NCBI GenBank assembly: GCA_947034885.2
Contig: OX344758.2
Coordinates: forward strand, 7,256,501-7,320,500
Origin: Thuidium tamariscinum
Taxonomy: Eukaryota; Streptophyta; Bryopsida; Hypnales; Thuidiaceae
DNA length: 64,000 bases
Direction of reading: 5' to 3'
Both the position numbers and the translations under genes were made by a program. This document shows, one piece after another, positions 23,301 to 35,759 of this stretch. Numbering within the stretch: the stretch's first letter is position 1; the number at the start of each line of letters is the position of its first letter. The notes under the pieces were generated by a model. The model had not been told where the DNA came from, searched no databases, and worked only from the letters and a program-made list of their open reading frames with translations.

Positions 23301-23742
23301 ACCTTGAGAAGACCCAAATGATGAGCAGTTGCTTTATTCTTTTGAGTCCTCGCCATCTGCATCCAAGAAGAGGAAAAACATCAGTGCTCATCGTTATTGC
23401 TTCCATACCTCAGAATTCAGGGTGATGCTCTGACCTAACCCTAAAATCCAATTCAGGGCCTACCGTAGATCCCCCGACACCCATTTCAATTACGAAACTC
23501 CCACGATTCTTTCCAAAAGAAACTTGTGGATAATTCACCGTCGATTAGACGATAAAGAAAAACCCTCATGATAAAACTCAGGAAAAAACCTAGTTCACTA
23601 ACAGCGAAACATCGGCACCAAATGTCGCTGGATTCAGTTAAACCAAAAAAAATCTCGAATGCTGAGAGATCACTGAAGTGAGAGCCGTCGGTTTACAAAC
23701 CTCATCTTCAATATCCTTGATTTTCATCATGACGGTCGCCAT
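20332..23742 (-). CDS. DRG1: DRG1-type developmentally regulated GTP-binding protein (10 exons, 367 aa)
   Basis: Obg/DRG-family GTPase that in known eukaryotes partners a DFRP protein and acts on translating ribosomes. Exons on the minus strand: 23742-23701, 23356-23303, 23151-22981, 22272-22201, 21991-21932, 21823-21714, 21542-21243, 21046-20855, 20722-20671 and 20382-20332. All junctions are GT-AG and phases match. The CDS is 1104 nt and the 367 aa equal the human DRG1 length. G1 is GFPSVGKST (about residues 70-79), G3 is DLPG (116-119) and G4 is NKID (247-250). The C-terminal TGS domain runs from about residue 290. The usual YALVWG has F in place of Y, across the exon 8/9 junction. The ATG at 23742 has the context CACCATGG. 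Intron 3 carries a repeat shared with two other genes. Identity is very secure; exon edges were read by eye. Confidence 0.95.
22430..22700. repeat. Intronic repeat copy 1 (DRG1 intron 3)
   Basis: Shares ATCTTCGGATGGAAATGGG, TGTCTACTGT and GGTCTACAACCTCACTT with copies in the other genes. It lies wholly inside an intron, antisense to the gene as read here. Diverged, no coding capacity. Confidence 0.6.
23176..23279 (+). promoter_or_regulatory. Telo-box-like AAACCCTAAA words in DRG1 intron 2
   Basis: The + strand reads AAACCCTAAACC near 23267 and AAAACCCTAG near 23177, both within intron 2 close to the 5' end of DRG1. AAACCCTA telo-boxes are known in promoters and first introns of plant translation-related genes. 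That this one is functional is an inference. Confidence 0.3.
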
Positions 23743-23759
23743 GGTGACTGTCTACCCGG

Positions 23760-24130
23760 AAATGGTACAAGACGACTTCAGAAAGAGAAGCAATGAAATT
23801 CTTAAGCCTGCAGAGAGCTAGTAAAGCTGTAAAGAGGGAGGAGAGAGACAAGAACAGACAGCGTTGTTTGAAAGGCCTCGGCCCTCGTGAAAGAGAAACA
23901 CGGAGAATTCTAAGTTAGAGCAGGCGCTCGAAGAAAACAACACTCCATCTATGGAATTCTGAGGTGATCGGTCGACGAACGAGAATGTTTCCGTCGAAAA
24001 ACTCCGTCCGTCGAATGCTGCCGTCTAGTAGTTTCATCCAGGGAACGTTTCTGTCAAATACTGTAAACTTCATCTGACGAACGCTTCTTCAATTCATCGA
24101 CTTGGACTTTTCGGTTACTGGTCCTTAAGG
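23760..24130 (-). promoter_or_regulatory. Probable 5' UTR and promoter of DRG1
   Basis: GC-richer sequence directly upstream of the DRG1 ATG, with purine runs near 23830-23860 on the + strand. It gives way to AT-rich spacer near 24130. No TATA box was found at a convincing position, which suits a housekeeping gene. The role is inferred from position. Confidence 0.35.
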
Positions 24131-25429
24131 GGATAAAGGATAGTCAAAAATCAAAATTTTAATTAAATATTTGATTGAAATATCAAAAATTGCTCTCTTA
24201 TGTGTGGAGATTAAGTAAAAAAACAGAATTTGAATTTTTTTTACTCAAAAAATAAATGAAAATTTTTAAAAAAATTAGAAAATTAGAAATAGTAAATTTT
24301 TTTATTTTCTATAAATTCTGAAAGCCAAGACTTGAAATTCAAATTAAAAAGTTGTCTACGAGTATGTTTGAAAATGTGTGATGTGTAACTGAAACTTCTC
24401 CAACATATATACATCATTGATTCATATAGGATATGTTTTGTCTTACTTTGATACATTATATGATATTTCTTGAATCATCATCTATAATAGTAAAAAATGA
24501 AGTTTATTTTCTTACAACATTCACCATTCCTCCAATAGATGGTTGAGTAGCTAGGAATTCTATAGATTAAGATTAAAATGGTATCTATATACTTGCCTTG
24601 TTGTTGAAATGTACCATAAATAAATAAATATTAGAGTAGTATCTCAATCCTAACAATCTTGAATAAGGGATTTGTGGTTGTCTTTCTATAGTATTCATGA
24701 ATCAAGAATAATTTCATTTGGTCATTGTAAAATCAATTTCAAATGTGACAACATGTCATTATGATAATATTCCTGGAATTGAAGATTAAAAGTCTCAAAA
24801 ACCTTCCTTCAAAGGGATTGGCATACTTTACACCTATACCAAATCAATGAGCACTCCATCCATGTTATAAATACTATCATAATTGTCAAATGTAAGGTCT
24901 TTCTCCTTAGATACATTGATATTTCTACATGCAACAAGTAGTTTGTGTATAGTACATATAAGTTGAAGATGTTTGCAAAAACTCTATTTATTACAATGTC
25001 AACAACCAACCTAATCATTTATTTGCTCTACCAAAAATACAAATAGTAACAAACCTCCATGCTTGATGAATTGTCTTATTTGTTCCAAATTACAAGAAAG
25101 ACTACCTAGATAGGAGTGAACTAATACCTCTCTCTTTATCTTTTTATCTTTGTCTTCTTTTCCCTCCTTGTACTTGTATAATATGTAATGACAAATACTT
25201 GGTAGCAACAAAATATAGACTTTCATTTGTTCATTCATTTATTCAAAATCATACTAAAAAAATTGGTCAAAAATGTTCAATAATATGCACTATGTAGTCC
25301 TCACTAGCCATCATGCTAGAGACATGGTGTTGAGCTTTTCCATCTTCCTTAAAGAAGAAACACCTAGTACCACATTTGTACCTTAGATTGGATCCTAGAC
25401 TCATCCAAAACAATCCCTAGATCGCAATT
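24131..25429. other. AT-rich spacer
   Basis: Low-complexity AT-rich sequence upstream of DRG1. No supported feature. Confidence 0.5.
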
Positions 25430-25760
25430 AATGTGTTTGCCAAATGCTTAACTTTAATTCGCTGACACATATTAAGGACACATACCAAAATTTGATTGGC
25501 TCATTGTTGATTTTAGTAGTGTTTAGATTTGGAGACATCTATTAAATAGTTTCAATGGTTTTAGGAGCCAATACTTTCAAAAATCATAGAAATTATGTAC
25601 AACATCTAATTCTTTTTATAAATATTCATGATTTTCTCTCACTAATACTAGAAAAATATTATTTTCAGAAAAAATTGCCTCTAACTATGTTGAATTCTTT
25701 ATTTGGATGTTTTTGGATGTTTCCACCGTATACCGTTTCAACTTCAAATTTTACAAAAAA
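25430..25760. repeat. Second copy of the repeat found in the WD40-type gene intron
   Basis: Intergenic relative of 41160-41465, colinear along its length and more AT-rich. No open frame of note. The class is unknown, and no clear inverted termini were found. Confidence 0.6.
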
Positions 25761-26297
25761 TAAAGGACAAATTTTTTAAAAACTTAATAGTCTCATGTGA
25801 GCCCTTGATTTGTTACTAAGGATTCATTAATTATTTTTTTCAATTCTTACAAAATTAAACATACAAATATATACAAAAATCCCTAAAAAGAGCATAGAAC
25901 TAAAATAGGCATGCTACATGCCAATATGATATTTAGTCTAGAATAGTATTTATACAAAGTCACAACCTCAAAATTACTCCTAAATAGGTATGCATTAAAA
26001 TCCCACTAAAAATTAAGATGATCTATTTTGTGTTAATAGAGCACCCTTACCAGTTTCAAGACATTCCGATAGTTAAAAGGATCCAAATCAGTGACTTTCT
26101 TTGACAATTGGTACATTCAAAAGTTGTGGTGGGGTTGACCAGCGTATCGAGAACATACAAAGACTAAATGAGGTCAATGTCAAGCCTTTTTTTACCCCAC
26201 CCCCAACATCTACTTTAGAACCTCGTAGAATTATTTTTGACAAAAAGATTGAATTCCAAAATTGGATTTTTAACCAAAGTGGCATCCAACCTACATG

Positions 26298-26525
26298 GTT
26301 GCTAGTATGTGAGCATAGAAGTGTGAGCTTATTAGCCTCAAAGATGATGCACCTATTATATAGGTGCTTATACTATAGAAACCTTTAATGAAAAAAGTCT
26401 ATTTATACTATAGATACCTATACTATAGGTATTTTTACTATAAATACTTTCAAAGGTAGTAGTATATCTACTTATGTACATATTGGAATCTCACATGCTT
26501 GCATGTTCATGCTCACACGCTAACA
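26298..26525. mobile_element. MITE-like repeat with imperfect TGTGAGCAT ends
   Basis: The left end GCTAGTATGTGAGCATAGAA pairs with the right end TGCTCACACGCTAACATC read in reverse. The interior is a set of ACTATAGRTACCTATACTATAG palindromic units. A second copy lies at 45060-45275. There is no coding capacity. Confidence 0.5.
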
Positions 26526-26949
26526 TCATTGATCTAGCCTACATTAGGTTTCGTTGAGAATTTGATCATAGAAAAAAGGGTGGAGATATTTCAATGCTAG
26601 AAATGGCCCTCTAGATCCAATGGTGCAATTCGTTTGAGATTTGGAGTCATTCTCTAAAAGTTAGAAAAACGGATTAGTACATGTGGTGAAAAATCGGCTT
26701 TGGGGTCATAAGGACATCACGAGAACTAAGATATTATAAGTTCCAAGTCAATTGGTATAAGAAATTTGAATTAGGTGTTAACCCCTAAAAAAGTAGGCAA
26801 CATAGAAACAAGCAGGGAACCTATGAACGTTGTAGATTTTGAAAAGGTAAGTGTAAGTGGTTTATTAGAATGTGTAAGTGAGTTAGGTAGAATTTGAATT
26901 TGGCCCAAAATCCATAGATTTTGGGTTGGAACTTAGATTTTGATGAGGC

Positions 26950-27480
26950 TCATGTTGGGCCAAGTCCTAATTTAGAATCTAGGTTTTCTAGTTAGAAAAT
27001 GGGAGGGGGAGAGGGAGAGTGCCATGTCCAAGTATAAAAGGGTGTTTATTTTTCCCTCAAACTCTCTCTTTCTCTCCACATTTTTATGTGTGAGAGTTTT
27101 GTCTCTTTTGTTAGCTCCACACTTTTATGTTAGCATTGAGTACAAGTTATATTGAAACTCTTAGTATTTCAGGCCAAGAGACCTATTGATGATCATTTTG
27201 GACTTATTGTAGTTTTAGTTCTTGTATTTTTCATCCTTGAAGGTTTGAGAGCCTTCCTTGTGGTGTATGTTCTTTGGAATGTGTGGTTTTTATCACTTAT
27301 GTGAGGCATTTAGAGTTGTAGGTATATATTCCTTGGAGTGTGTAGTTTTAAACACTTGTATGAGGCATTGAGTTGTAGGAGTGTATTCTTTGAGGTGTGT
27401 AGTTTTTGCTACTTATGTTAGGTATTAAAAGTGGTTGAGAGTTGTTTGAGTCAAGTTGCTTTGAATGAAGTTAGTTTGTA
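26950..27480 (+). other. TATA-bearing segment with three 60-bp tandem units, possibly a solo LTR fossil
   Basis: TATAAAAGGG at about 27036 is followed by a CT-rich leader. Three units of about 60 bp (about 27262-27430) then share GTGTGTAGTTTTT, CACTTATGTGAGGCATT and GAGTTGTAGG. The layout recalls an LTR with a promoter and repeats, but no primer-binding site, polypurine tract or second LTR was seen, so the class is uncertain. Confidence 0.25.
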
Positions 27481-30400
27481 GAGAGTTTTACAAGTGAATT
27501 TAGGGTATCTTCTACTAATCCTAAAATAACTTCCCATACAACTTGGAGATGTTGCTTTGGGAAGCCTCTAGCTTGTAGGTTTTAAGCATTTACTAACCTT
27601 AGGGTCCGTCCTAACCGAAGTGGTTAGAGTCTTAATTCTCTTTGGATTATTACCTCTACACTAACCATTTCTTGTTTTAGCAAACACATTAGTAGGTCAC
27701 ATTGGAATGGCAAAGCTTTGAACCCCTTAAAGGTTCAAAGTCTTAGTAGATTGTTACTAATTGCACTATGTTTTGTCTTTAATTCACCCAAGCTTGTCCC
27801 TAATGTAAACTTGTGAAGTTTTACTACTCTAAGCCAAAAATCAGGAAAAAAAACAAGGGCAATTGAACTAGGGTTTTTTTTCTTCATTTTTGAAGAAGTG
27901 CCATAGTGGGGACATAAAATGTTGTAATGGTGCTTCAAATTGCAACATTCATTCATTTATTGGATGTATAGTATGGTTTTCATCCACAATTAGGCAATTT
28001 CATCTAATATTCTTTTAATTTCAAAAGTTGTCTGGCAATTTCATCCAAGTTTTTTGACTTTTTTTTAAGTGTTTTTTAGCCAGATTACTTTTTTCTCGTA
28101 CAATTTGGCACCAAAAAGCTAAGAAAAAGCCTTGAGCTGGACCCTATTAGCCAAACCAGCAAGCCTCTAGTCTGCCGGTCCAACTAGGGGTCGGATGAAT
28201 TGGGAAATGTCACATGATAGTCTCAGACGGGTGCCTCATTTATACTGGTTTTGGCCAGAACAATATCTTTGAGCTCAAATTTGGACTTCGTTTTCCATTT
28301 TGGCTCTCAATTTGGGACTAAGCCAAAGATTAGCCGCAGGGGGGAATAGCTAAAAACTAAAGTAGGTTGGAGTTTAGCCAAAAATTAGAATAAAAGTACA
28401 AAAGTAGAAAAATTAGAGGAAGAAGTAGAAATAAAGAAGTCAAAGAAGGAGTAGAATTCAATTACAATAGAAAGTAAACGTAGAAAAAATTAGACTAAGC
28501 TAGGGGCTCAAATTAGAATTAGCAAATCAAAAATAGGATAGACTTATTAATTTAATTTAAAAATAGAAGTTGAATTAAATTAGTAAGTCAAATAGGGTTA
28601 TCAAATCAAATTAGAAATAGAAGTTGAATCAAATTAGCAAAGTCAAATTGTGACAAGGTTACCCCCTTAATTTAGAATTGGGAAGTTCAATCAAGTTAGT
28701 GATTCAAATTAGCATTGGTTTATCTATAACTAGAAGTCAACCCGAAGTAGCAATTCAAAATGAAAAAAGTTATTTAAGTTGATTAGAAGTTAAAAAGCAA
28801 ATCCAAGTAGTCAAAAGGGACTAAGCTAGTATTGCCCAACCCAATTCATTAGCAAATTCAATTAAGTAAAAAAGATCCATTGCTTGAAAGGCACAATGGA
28901 TTAACGCTTAGACACATATAACACTTAGAAAACACTTAAAGCCCAATTGTTTTGCTTCATTCTAAGGATGAAAATAAAGCGCCCACATCTCGTTACTCAA
29001 AAGGCTTATCTATGTTAAACATAATTTAAGAAACTTATGTCTTCAGCAATATATTTTAAATGATATGCAATTTTTTTACCCATGTTTTGATGTCAAAGTC
29101 TACCATAACATCTTGGCAAACATTATTGCTGACATCAAAATATAAATTGCTAAATTACATGTCATCTAAAATCTAGCACCTAGGTTTTTAATAATGGCAA
29201 ATTGGCGAGAGAAAATAGCATGCCATTTTAGTAAAAGATGCAAATTATTTTTTAGAAATCAAATCTATTTTTTGGTTTAATCTTGAAGCGTCACAAAGCA
29301 GAAAACAAAAAATAGGAGTTTTGTATGTGATATTTGAATGGAAGTACTCAAATTGCATGACTTCTATTGAAGCCCCTTGACATGATCCTTTAATACCATT
29401 TGCTCTCCCTTCACATTTATCATAACCAAAAGATAGCTTCTTGCTTCTTTATCAATGCATTTGTTCACCCCCAAGTGACAAAAGTCATTGCTCTGGCACC
29501 TACAACAACTATACCTAGAGTAATAGAAAGGAACTTAAAAGTATCATCGGCATATTTCTACATAACCTCACTTAAAGCAAGTACAATGAACCAAAGTTTC
29601 ATTATTCGCAATAAAAAGCAAACTATGCATGGTAAGTTAGTTCAGCTTGTGAGGGACAAAGCGTTTCTCAACGTCAAACTCACCATGAACAACATGATTG
29701 AAAGTATAAACAACATATTTGTAAAACTTGCGCTTATGATGACTCACTATAATTTAGCTATAGTCACATAGTGCTACGTACTGGATTTCAACTTCTAATG
29801 TTCCAATGTTCAAAAAAGAAAGTTGTTTTTAGAGAAAGTCGAGTTTTTAGAGTTTGCACTACAAGGGAAATGGGCCCTAATCTACAGAAATTTTGATAGA
29901 ATACTTATTGAAATGATAGCCACAACTTGTGAAATTTTGCTTCTTGTCAATGCAGTCAATATTGCAATGTCTATCAAATTCTTGTCAATTTCTCAATCAA
30001 TTTTGACAAACAAAGTTAATGTCTTCGTAGAAATCCAAGAAATTTTTATATGTAATTTTTATTTTAGATACAAAATGATATAACTATCATTTACTAACTT
30101 TATAAGGAATTACACCTCATTGCCATCTTTAACCATTTACCATCAACACCTTAATATTATTTGTCTTTGAGGGAGAGAAACTTCCTCTATATATGTGGAG
30201 GTAGGAGGTCAACCAACCCATATGGGATCATATGTGAATTTTTGAAATTGTGTGAGCTCATAGTGAAGTTAGAAATTCGTAATTTTGTAATAAAACTAAG
30301 ATTTTAGACCTCATTTGAGCATAGAAAAATGTCTTTTTTAAAAAACTTTTAACTAAGACTTCTAACTTAACACATTTCTTTAGATTAGCTTACATTAGAA

Positions 30401-31399
30401 TGACCTCAATTTTTGGAAGATGTTCCAAAAAATATGCTAATAACATCAATTGTTAAATTTATAAAAATGGTTGCACATATAAATTTTACACTTTCTGTAG
30501 GATCCAATTTGGTTACTTTTGGCTTTCTACTTATTCTATATGAATTTGTATACAAAATTGACAAAGTTTTCAAATTTTTTAATTTAAAACTAAAAACACT
30601 ACATTTGCCTTCAATTCTAAGCCCTTTGGGGGCCAAGGAAATAATATTGTTCATTTTCTAATCAATTTTTTTCTCCAAAAGATGGATTTTTTATACTTTT
30701 TTCTTATAAATTCATCATTGAAAATTGTTGTAATCTAAAAGCCCAACAATCAATGTTGTCCGCAATTAATTCCATACATACTAGATACAATAGCCTTTGC
30801 TTTTATAGTTTTATATGGTTAAAATGAAAATTTGAAGTACATTTGTATACAAAACAAAATATTAAGTCGGACAACTCAACAAAAACCTCCGTTACCAAGA
30901 AACAATTAGGCCTCAAGAAGTTAAAAGGTTAAAATAATGGTTTAACCTTGAAATGATATTGAGGGTAGGAATAATCCAATGAATAACTTATAATATCTCT
31001 TTGATAGTTCAAGAAGTAATTTTCATCCATTGTGTTAATGATAGGAAGGGGTTATATAGAGTCCTCTCAAACTTGAGTCACAACCTTTATTGAGAGACTC
31101 ATTTTCTTAGGCATATAGAGATTCAATAACAATCAAGACCCCTATATCATTTCAAAGTTAACACTTGAAAGATGTCGAGACCAAAAAGTGACCAATGGAT
31201 GACTTTCAAGCATAGCACAAGGATGAAAAACTGCAACTATTGGTTCAAACATCATTTTTGGTTGAAAAATCATTTCGGGTCTTTTGGAATTTGGACGAGA
31301 CCTAAGTTATCGTCCTTCCATGGTTACAGCAGTCAGATCTTATGACACAAATGGTCTGCCTATCAGATTATCCAGCTTGCTACGGCCTTTCTTTTAATC
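27481..31399. other. AT-rich spacer with scattered repeats
   Basis: Apart from the purine-rich stretch at 28.35-28.85 kb, I see a lone CACTA-type left end at 29857 (CACTACAAGGGAAATGGGCCC) without a partner, and a 123-codon frame at 29400-29771 with no family motif. Confidence 0.4.
28350..28850. repeat. Cryptic short-period purine-rich repeat
   Basis: Imperfect iterations of CAAATTAG, GAAGTTGAATCAAATTAG and TAGAAATAGAAG over about 500 bp. Low complexity, no coding capacity. Confidence 0.5.
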
Positions 31400-32003
31400 C
31401 GGAATTTTGAGGTGGGAGTAAAAATGGAGTGTTCTTCCTATAGTATATTTATAATATTAAGATACCATGGACAAGCTAGAGAGAAAGAGACAAATGATTG
31501 TCGATCATCAAAATCAAAGTGCACTTTGGTACAGTATGTCTGTTAGAAACCCTACTGAGAATTCTTGACAGAAATTAGCAGCACAATGTTCAAGACAGTT
31601 ACATAATTGGCTGGAACGTTTTTACTGATTGAGTGCACCGGCACACAAGATGCGGACCTCATGTGGCCTTATTTGATTCTGCATTCCTGAAACAAAAAAG
31701 AAATGCTGCAATCAAGAGAAGCCCACATTTTCAGCAGCTTAGCTCCCACATTGATCAGCACCCAGCTTATTGTATCCAGTTGAAAATTGCAGAACGGTAC
31801 GAAAAGTTGAAAACTGTTCACGAATTGTTGAAAATATTTCATGGTCCAAGCAGGACCATGCCTCGTAATTAAGCCAATGTTCTCACCGAAGACAACAAGG
31901 TGAAGAGGTCACAAGAGCTATTCAGCAGTTTATGATATGAAATTGACCTGAATGTATTAGTTTTCGATATTTGAGACACATAAGTGTCATAATGAGACTA
32001 TCC
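31400..32003 (-). other. Probable 3' UTR or flank of the unrecognised gene
   Basis: Mixed-composition sequence following the last proposed exon. A 79-codon plus-strand frame at 31633-31872 has no recognisable product and no splice support, so I treat the stretch as non-coding. Confidence 0.3.
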
Positions 32004-35000
32004 TCAAGTATGAAAACGGCTGTTTACATTCATATAAGTAGATGCTTCCCTGCTCCGAACATGCACTTCAGAGGAAAAAACTGGTGCATCATCCATATTG
32101 AGATCACCCGGCTTCAAGTAAACCTGGGCATGTATTAATCTTGTGAGCTTTGTTCAATTCGCTAATCAGTTTGAGAGTAAAGACATCCAAACCGCCACTG
32201 TTAGCGCTGAGCATAGTTCCTATTGTTGTTAGAATCGTCAAACTGTCACGTGTTATTGATAGCAAATGAAATAGGATTTTCACTCCCTGTAGATTTTAGG
32301 ATGTGGAGTGTGGAGTGAGCGAAAGTTTCGAGGTTTAAAATGGTAGATGACCTAAAACCAAATACCTGAACAACTCAAGTGCTAAGGTCGTGCTCATCCG
32401 CTTAATCAATATGTAACCATTTCTAAGATTTTAGAGTGTTGGATTTTGGGTGAGCGACGATTTGTGGTGTCCCTAAATCCCATATTAGATAAGATTGTTC
32501 ATAAGGTCTGATACCCAACCCAATTCCAATATGATTTCACCATGACATTAAGTGGGGGAATGGAAGGAAACCTGAAAGTTATGATCAGAAGCCTCCAAAG
32601 GATCTGATTTCGATTCTTTCAGCATTCTCGAATTCTAGCAGCCTGTGATTTGGGACTCGGCTGCTTCTTAAACTTTCTGAACAAGAAGATAACCGTCACA
32701 TTCTGATCATTTTGAAGGATATCCAGTATTGTGCTCTACATACATACTACAGGTAGTAAGTCATTTGTGAGAAATATGACTCACAATCCCACGCAAAATC
32801 CCCTCCTTTGGCAGTACCCCAATCGCGAACGCAAGCACGCGCACACACACACACGCAACTGGTTCACTAACGACAAGTTGGCATTTGAATGATGTTTTAC
32901 CTGGCAGCTACGGCAGATTCAGCTAGCTTGATGTTGCTAAGGTTAAAGTACTTCTCACGAGATTTCTTTCCCTCAAGTTCAGCGGCATCGAGAGCACGAT
33001 CAAGCCGAGGACTCTGGTCCGACTGAAGAAACTTCCTTAGTGCAGCTTCGTCCTCTTTATCAAGCACTATCCCATGCTCTTTCGCAATCTGCAAAGTTGA
33101 AAAGAGTCGGATGTTAACAGACCACATTGCAAAAGAAACTACCAAAATCAATCCTCACTCCTTAAAGGGGAACTACGGGTATACAAGGAGTTTTTGGTCC
33201 CTTTCCTGACATCTCTCAGCAGCAGAACTGCTATTCTTGAATTGTTGCAAACTTGTAATCATTCAAATCAAATGTGACAAGGTTAAACTACAATGTAAAT
33301 TCATTCTATATAGATTCATCCATAATTTAATGATTTGCCTCCAAAACGATCCCTACTGTCCTGTGGGACAAGTTCGCAAAACCAACAATCGATTAACTTC
33401 TTTGAATGATTGAGCGCATTGGTTCTTTACCTGCAAAGCTTTGAGCTCCGTAAAAGTTTCGTTTCGCAGGGCTTCCAATTTGGCCAGAAGCGAAGCGGAA
33501 GAATTCAGCTCTGGATTGTTCAAATTGCGTGCCGGAGTAATGGCAATGGATGGTTTCTGTCCGCTCTTGCACGTAGTGCTGGCGGACCTTGGTGTGCTGA
33601 AACCGTTGCTTCGTTTGGGCAAGCTTGCACTCTGCGGTCGACTCATTTCATTCACAATTGATTTCAGACTTGAGAACGGAGAAGAAGACAAGTCTAAACT
33701 TCTCGCAACGAGGGGGCGGCATCTCTCACCTTGAACCTGCACTCATAGAAATCCAGCAAAGATGCCAAGTTATCAGCAAGACACAGACTAGCGAAAAAAA
33801 CTGCGGAATATAGATTTGTTGTTATTTATATAGCATTACAGTAGGGGATACTAAAGCCGATCTAATCCTGTCTCCTATAATGACTCCTGTGACCGGCAGC
33901 AACTCATCTCTTCCAATACACGTGATAGGCCTTCAATTAGCAAATTGAGAATAAACACAACTCGGCTAAACAACTATGACCACTGATCTTCGAATGGAAA
34001 TGGGGTTGTCTACTGTAGACTCAGTAATGGTTTACAACCTCCCACTTCGACTGATTGCATTCAACACATAAGAGTGAGAAACAATTTCATCTCCAGAGAG
34101 TTTGGCTCTTGCAGTACTCAAAGTGAGCTCTATTGAGTGATCTCCCCATTATGAAAGTGCACCAAATTAAATAGTACCCGACCCTACAACACCATCTCCG
34201 GCGATCAAATTACCTTGACTTTCTGCGTGGTCATCGCTGCAAACTTCCCTTTAGGAACTGGTGACAAACTTGCTCGTGCTGACAATGCTTTCCTCCCATC
34301 CGCATGAAAGACCTTATCATTATTCTCAAGCACAGAAACCCAATGCCGGGAGCAACACCCTCGGCGTCCATGATCCCACTCCTTCTGAGTCGCCTTGCGG
34401 TTCCAAACGCCCTTCGTTTTGTCCCGATGTAGCATTACTACTGGGACAACATTCAAAGTTATCTTCGCAGCAGCATCCTCTGTCTCCCCCTTCCCTCGCT
34501 TCAGACCTGTGCAGAACCGCGGTCTCTTTTGATCCACACATTTTGACCTAAGTCGTTCATTCCTCAACGACGGCGAGGGATACAGAGGAACAACTCCCTT
34601 GTGCGCGCTATTAACTCCCTTCAGAATATGTGGACGAGCGCTCTCAGAGTACCTAACACAATATTCAATAAATTGACAACCATCTAATTGTCAAAAACAG
34701 GACAGATCTACATCCACCTTTCCTCCAGCTGCACAATCAGTGCAATTTTATCGAAAATTTGCCAGTTTTACAGAAATTCCCTTACCTTTGCTGATGTTCT
34801 TCAGGAACGAGACTTCTTCGTCCTGGAGATGTGATTACTCTCTCATGGATCGGAGCCGACACAGGCTTCTCTTTACAGCATTCCCGAAACGATCTCGCAA
34901 ATGTCGCATCACTGAAGGAGCTATGCGATTGACCCAAACTCAAATGCTCTCGATCACAACGAGAACGACGACAGCCATGATTCTTTCCATGAAACTCGTC

Positions 35001-35540
35001 CGTCGTTGCTCCTCGGAAGTCACGCCTCCGACTCTCGTCGTGCCAGGCATGGAGGGCGGCTTGGCATTGCCCAATCTCCCAGAAGCTGGAGCGAGCCTCC
35101 TCCTGGTACTGCTTCTCCGACTTCCACTGCATCTGTTCGCATAGCTTCTCGCACGCTTTCTTGAGCTCTTCATTATTCTCGGGTTGCCAAGAACTCTTTC
35201 CATCTCTTCTCTCCCTGAAACTTTTTCCGTTTCCGTCTCCTCTGAAATCAGTCTCATAGTCAAGATAGTGAGCATTCTCTCTGGGAGAACATGCAATTGA
35301 AGTTCTGAAGCTGCTCTCGTCGTAAGAGGCTGATAAAGCCATGGATTGAGGAGCTCTCGTGCTGCCATGTACAGGGCACGGATGCCATGGAGTTGATGAA
35401 TTGACGTGCAGATGACATGCTGTAGGTTTGGGATCATAAAGAGGATTTACAATTGAGGATGGCGGATTGAAAGCTGTGCCGCTGAACACGGCCATGCGAT
35501 GTAACAGAGGCTTGCACTCTGACAGCAACGCTTCTGTCAT
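32004..35540 (-). CDS. Unrecognised six-exon gene, about 620 aa, Ser/Arg-rich with a helical C-terminal part
   Basis: Exons on the minus strand: 35540-34786, 34652-34214, 33736-33431, 33088-32901, then less certain 32626-32572 and 32123-32004. The first four junctions have good GT-AG sites and consistent phase. The fifth exon needs a weak acceptor (GAATTCGAG). A stronger acceptor upstream would end the protein in about 20 residues. The N-terminal half is Ser, Arg and Glu rich. The third and fourth exons encode charged, probably helical sequence (AKLEALRNETFTELKALQ, then EDEAALRKFL). There is no signal peptide or membrane segment. I do not recognise the family. A cytoskeletal or centrosomal role is possible from composition but not supported by a motif. 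The start is the first ATG giving the long frame; a short upstream ORF begins near 35590. Confidence 0.6.
32842..32854. repeat. Short (CA)n microsatellite in an intron
   Basis: A run of six CA units preceded by imperfect GCGCAC copies, inside the intron after the fourth exon of the unrecognised gene. Confidence 0.7.
33850..34200. repeat. Intronic repeat copy 2 (unrecognised gene, second intron)
   Basis: Contains CTCCTGTGACCGGCAGCAAC, GATCTTCGAATGGAAATGGG, GGTTTACAACCTCCCACTT and GAGTTTGGCTCTTG in the same order as copies 3 and 4. It fills most of the intron between exons 2 and 3. Confidence 0.65.
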
Positions 35541-35589
35541 CTGCACAAGGAGCAAGCCGACCGTGAGAGCTCGCGAAGTTTCGTCGCCA

Positions 35590-35740
35590 TTGCTGCAAAA
35601 CTTGCTACTTCGAATTAGGGATCCACCGAATGCAACGAACCCTAAACTTGCTACTGCGAATTAGGGATCCACCGAATGGAAGACAGTGTGAATTAGGGCT
35701 CCTCCAAATACGATTGGAACTTCAATTCTTTTTCCATATG
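35590..35740 (+). repeat. Short tandem duplication upstream of the unrecognised gene
   Basis: A unit of about 48 bp containing GAATTAGGGATCCACCGAATG occurs twice (from about 35608 and 35656). More degenerate echoes of GAATTAGGGNTCCTCCAAATG follow at 35690 and at 36318-36410. It lies in the 5' flank of the minus-strand gene. Confidence 0.6.
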
Positions 35741-35759
35741 CAAATGAGAATTAGTTTTT

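Noticed and set aside
29400-29771. 123-codon plus-strand frame
   Set aside because: No family motif, AT-driven composition, no splice sites that extend it, and a lone CACTA-type end close by.
31633-31872. 79-codon plus-strand frame opposite the unrecognised gene
   Set aside because: It sits where the 3' UTR of that gene should be, and neither a domain nor an intron structure supports it.
34940-35437. Second long minus-strand frame over the first exon of the unrecognised gene
   Set aside because: It is an overlapping frame. The chosen frame is longer, reaches the ATG at 35540 and continues in phase through good splice sites.
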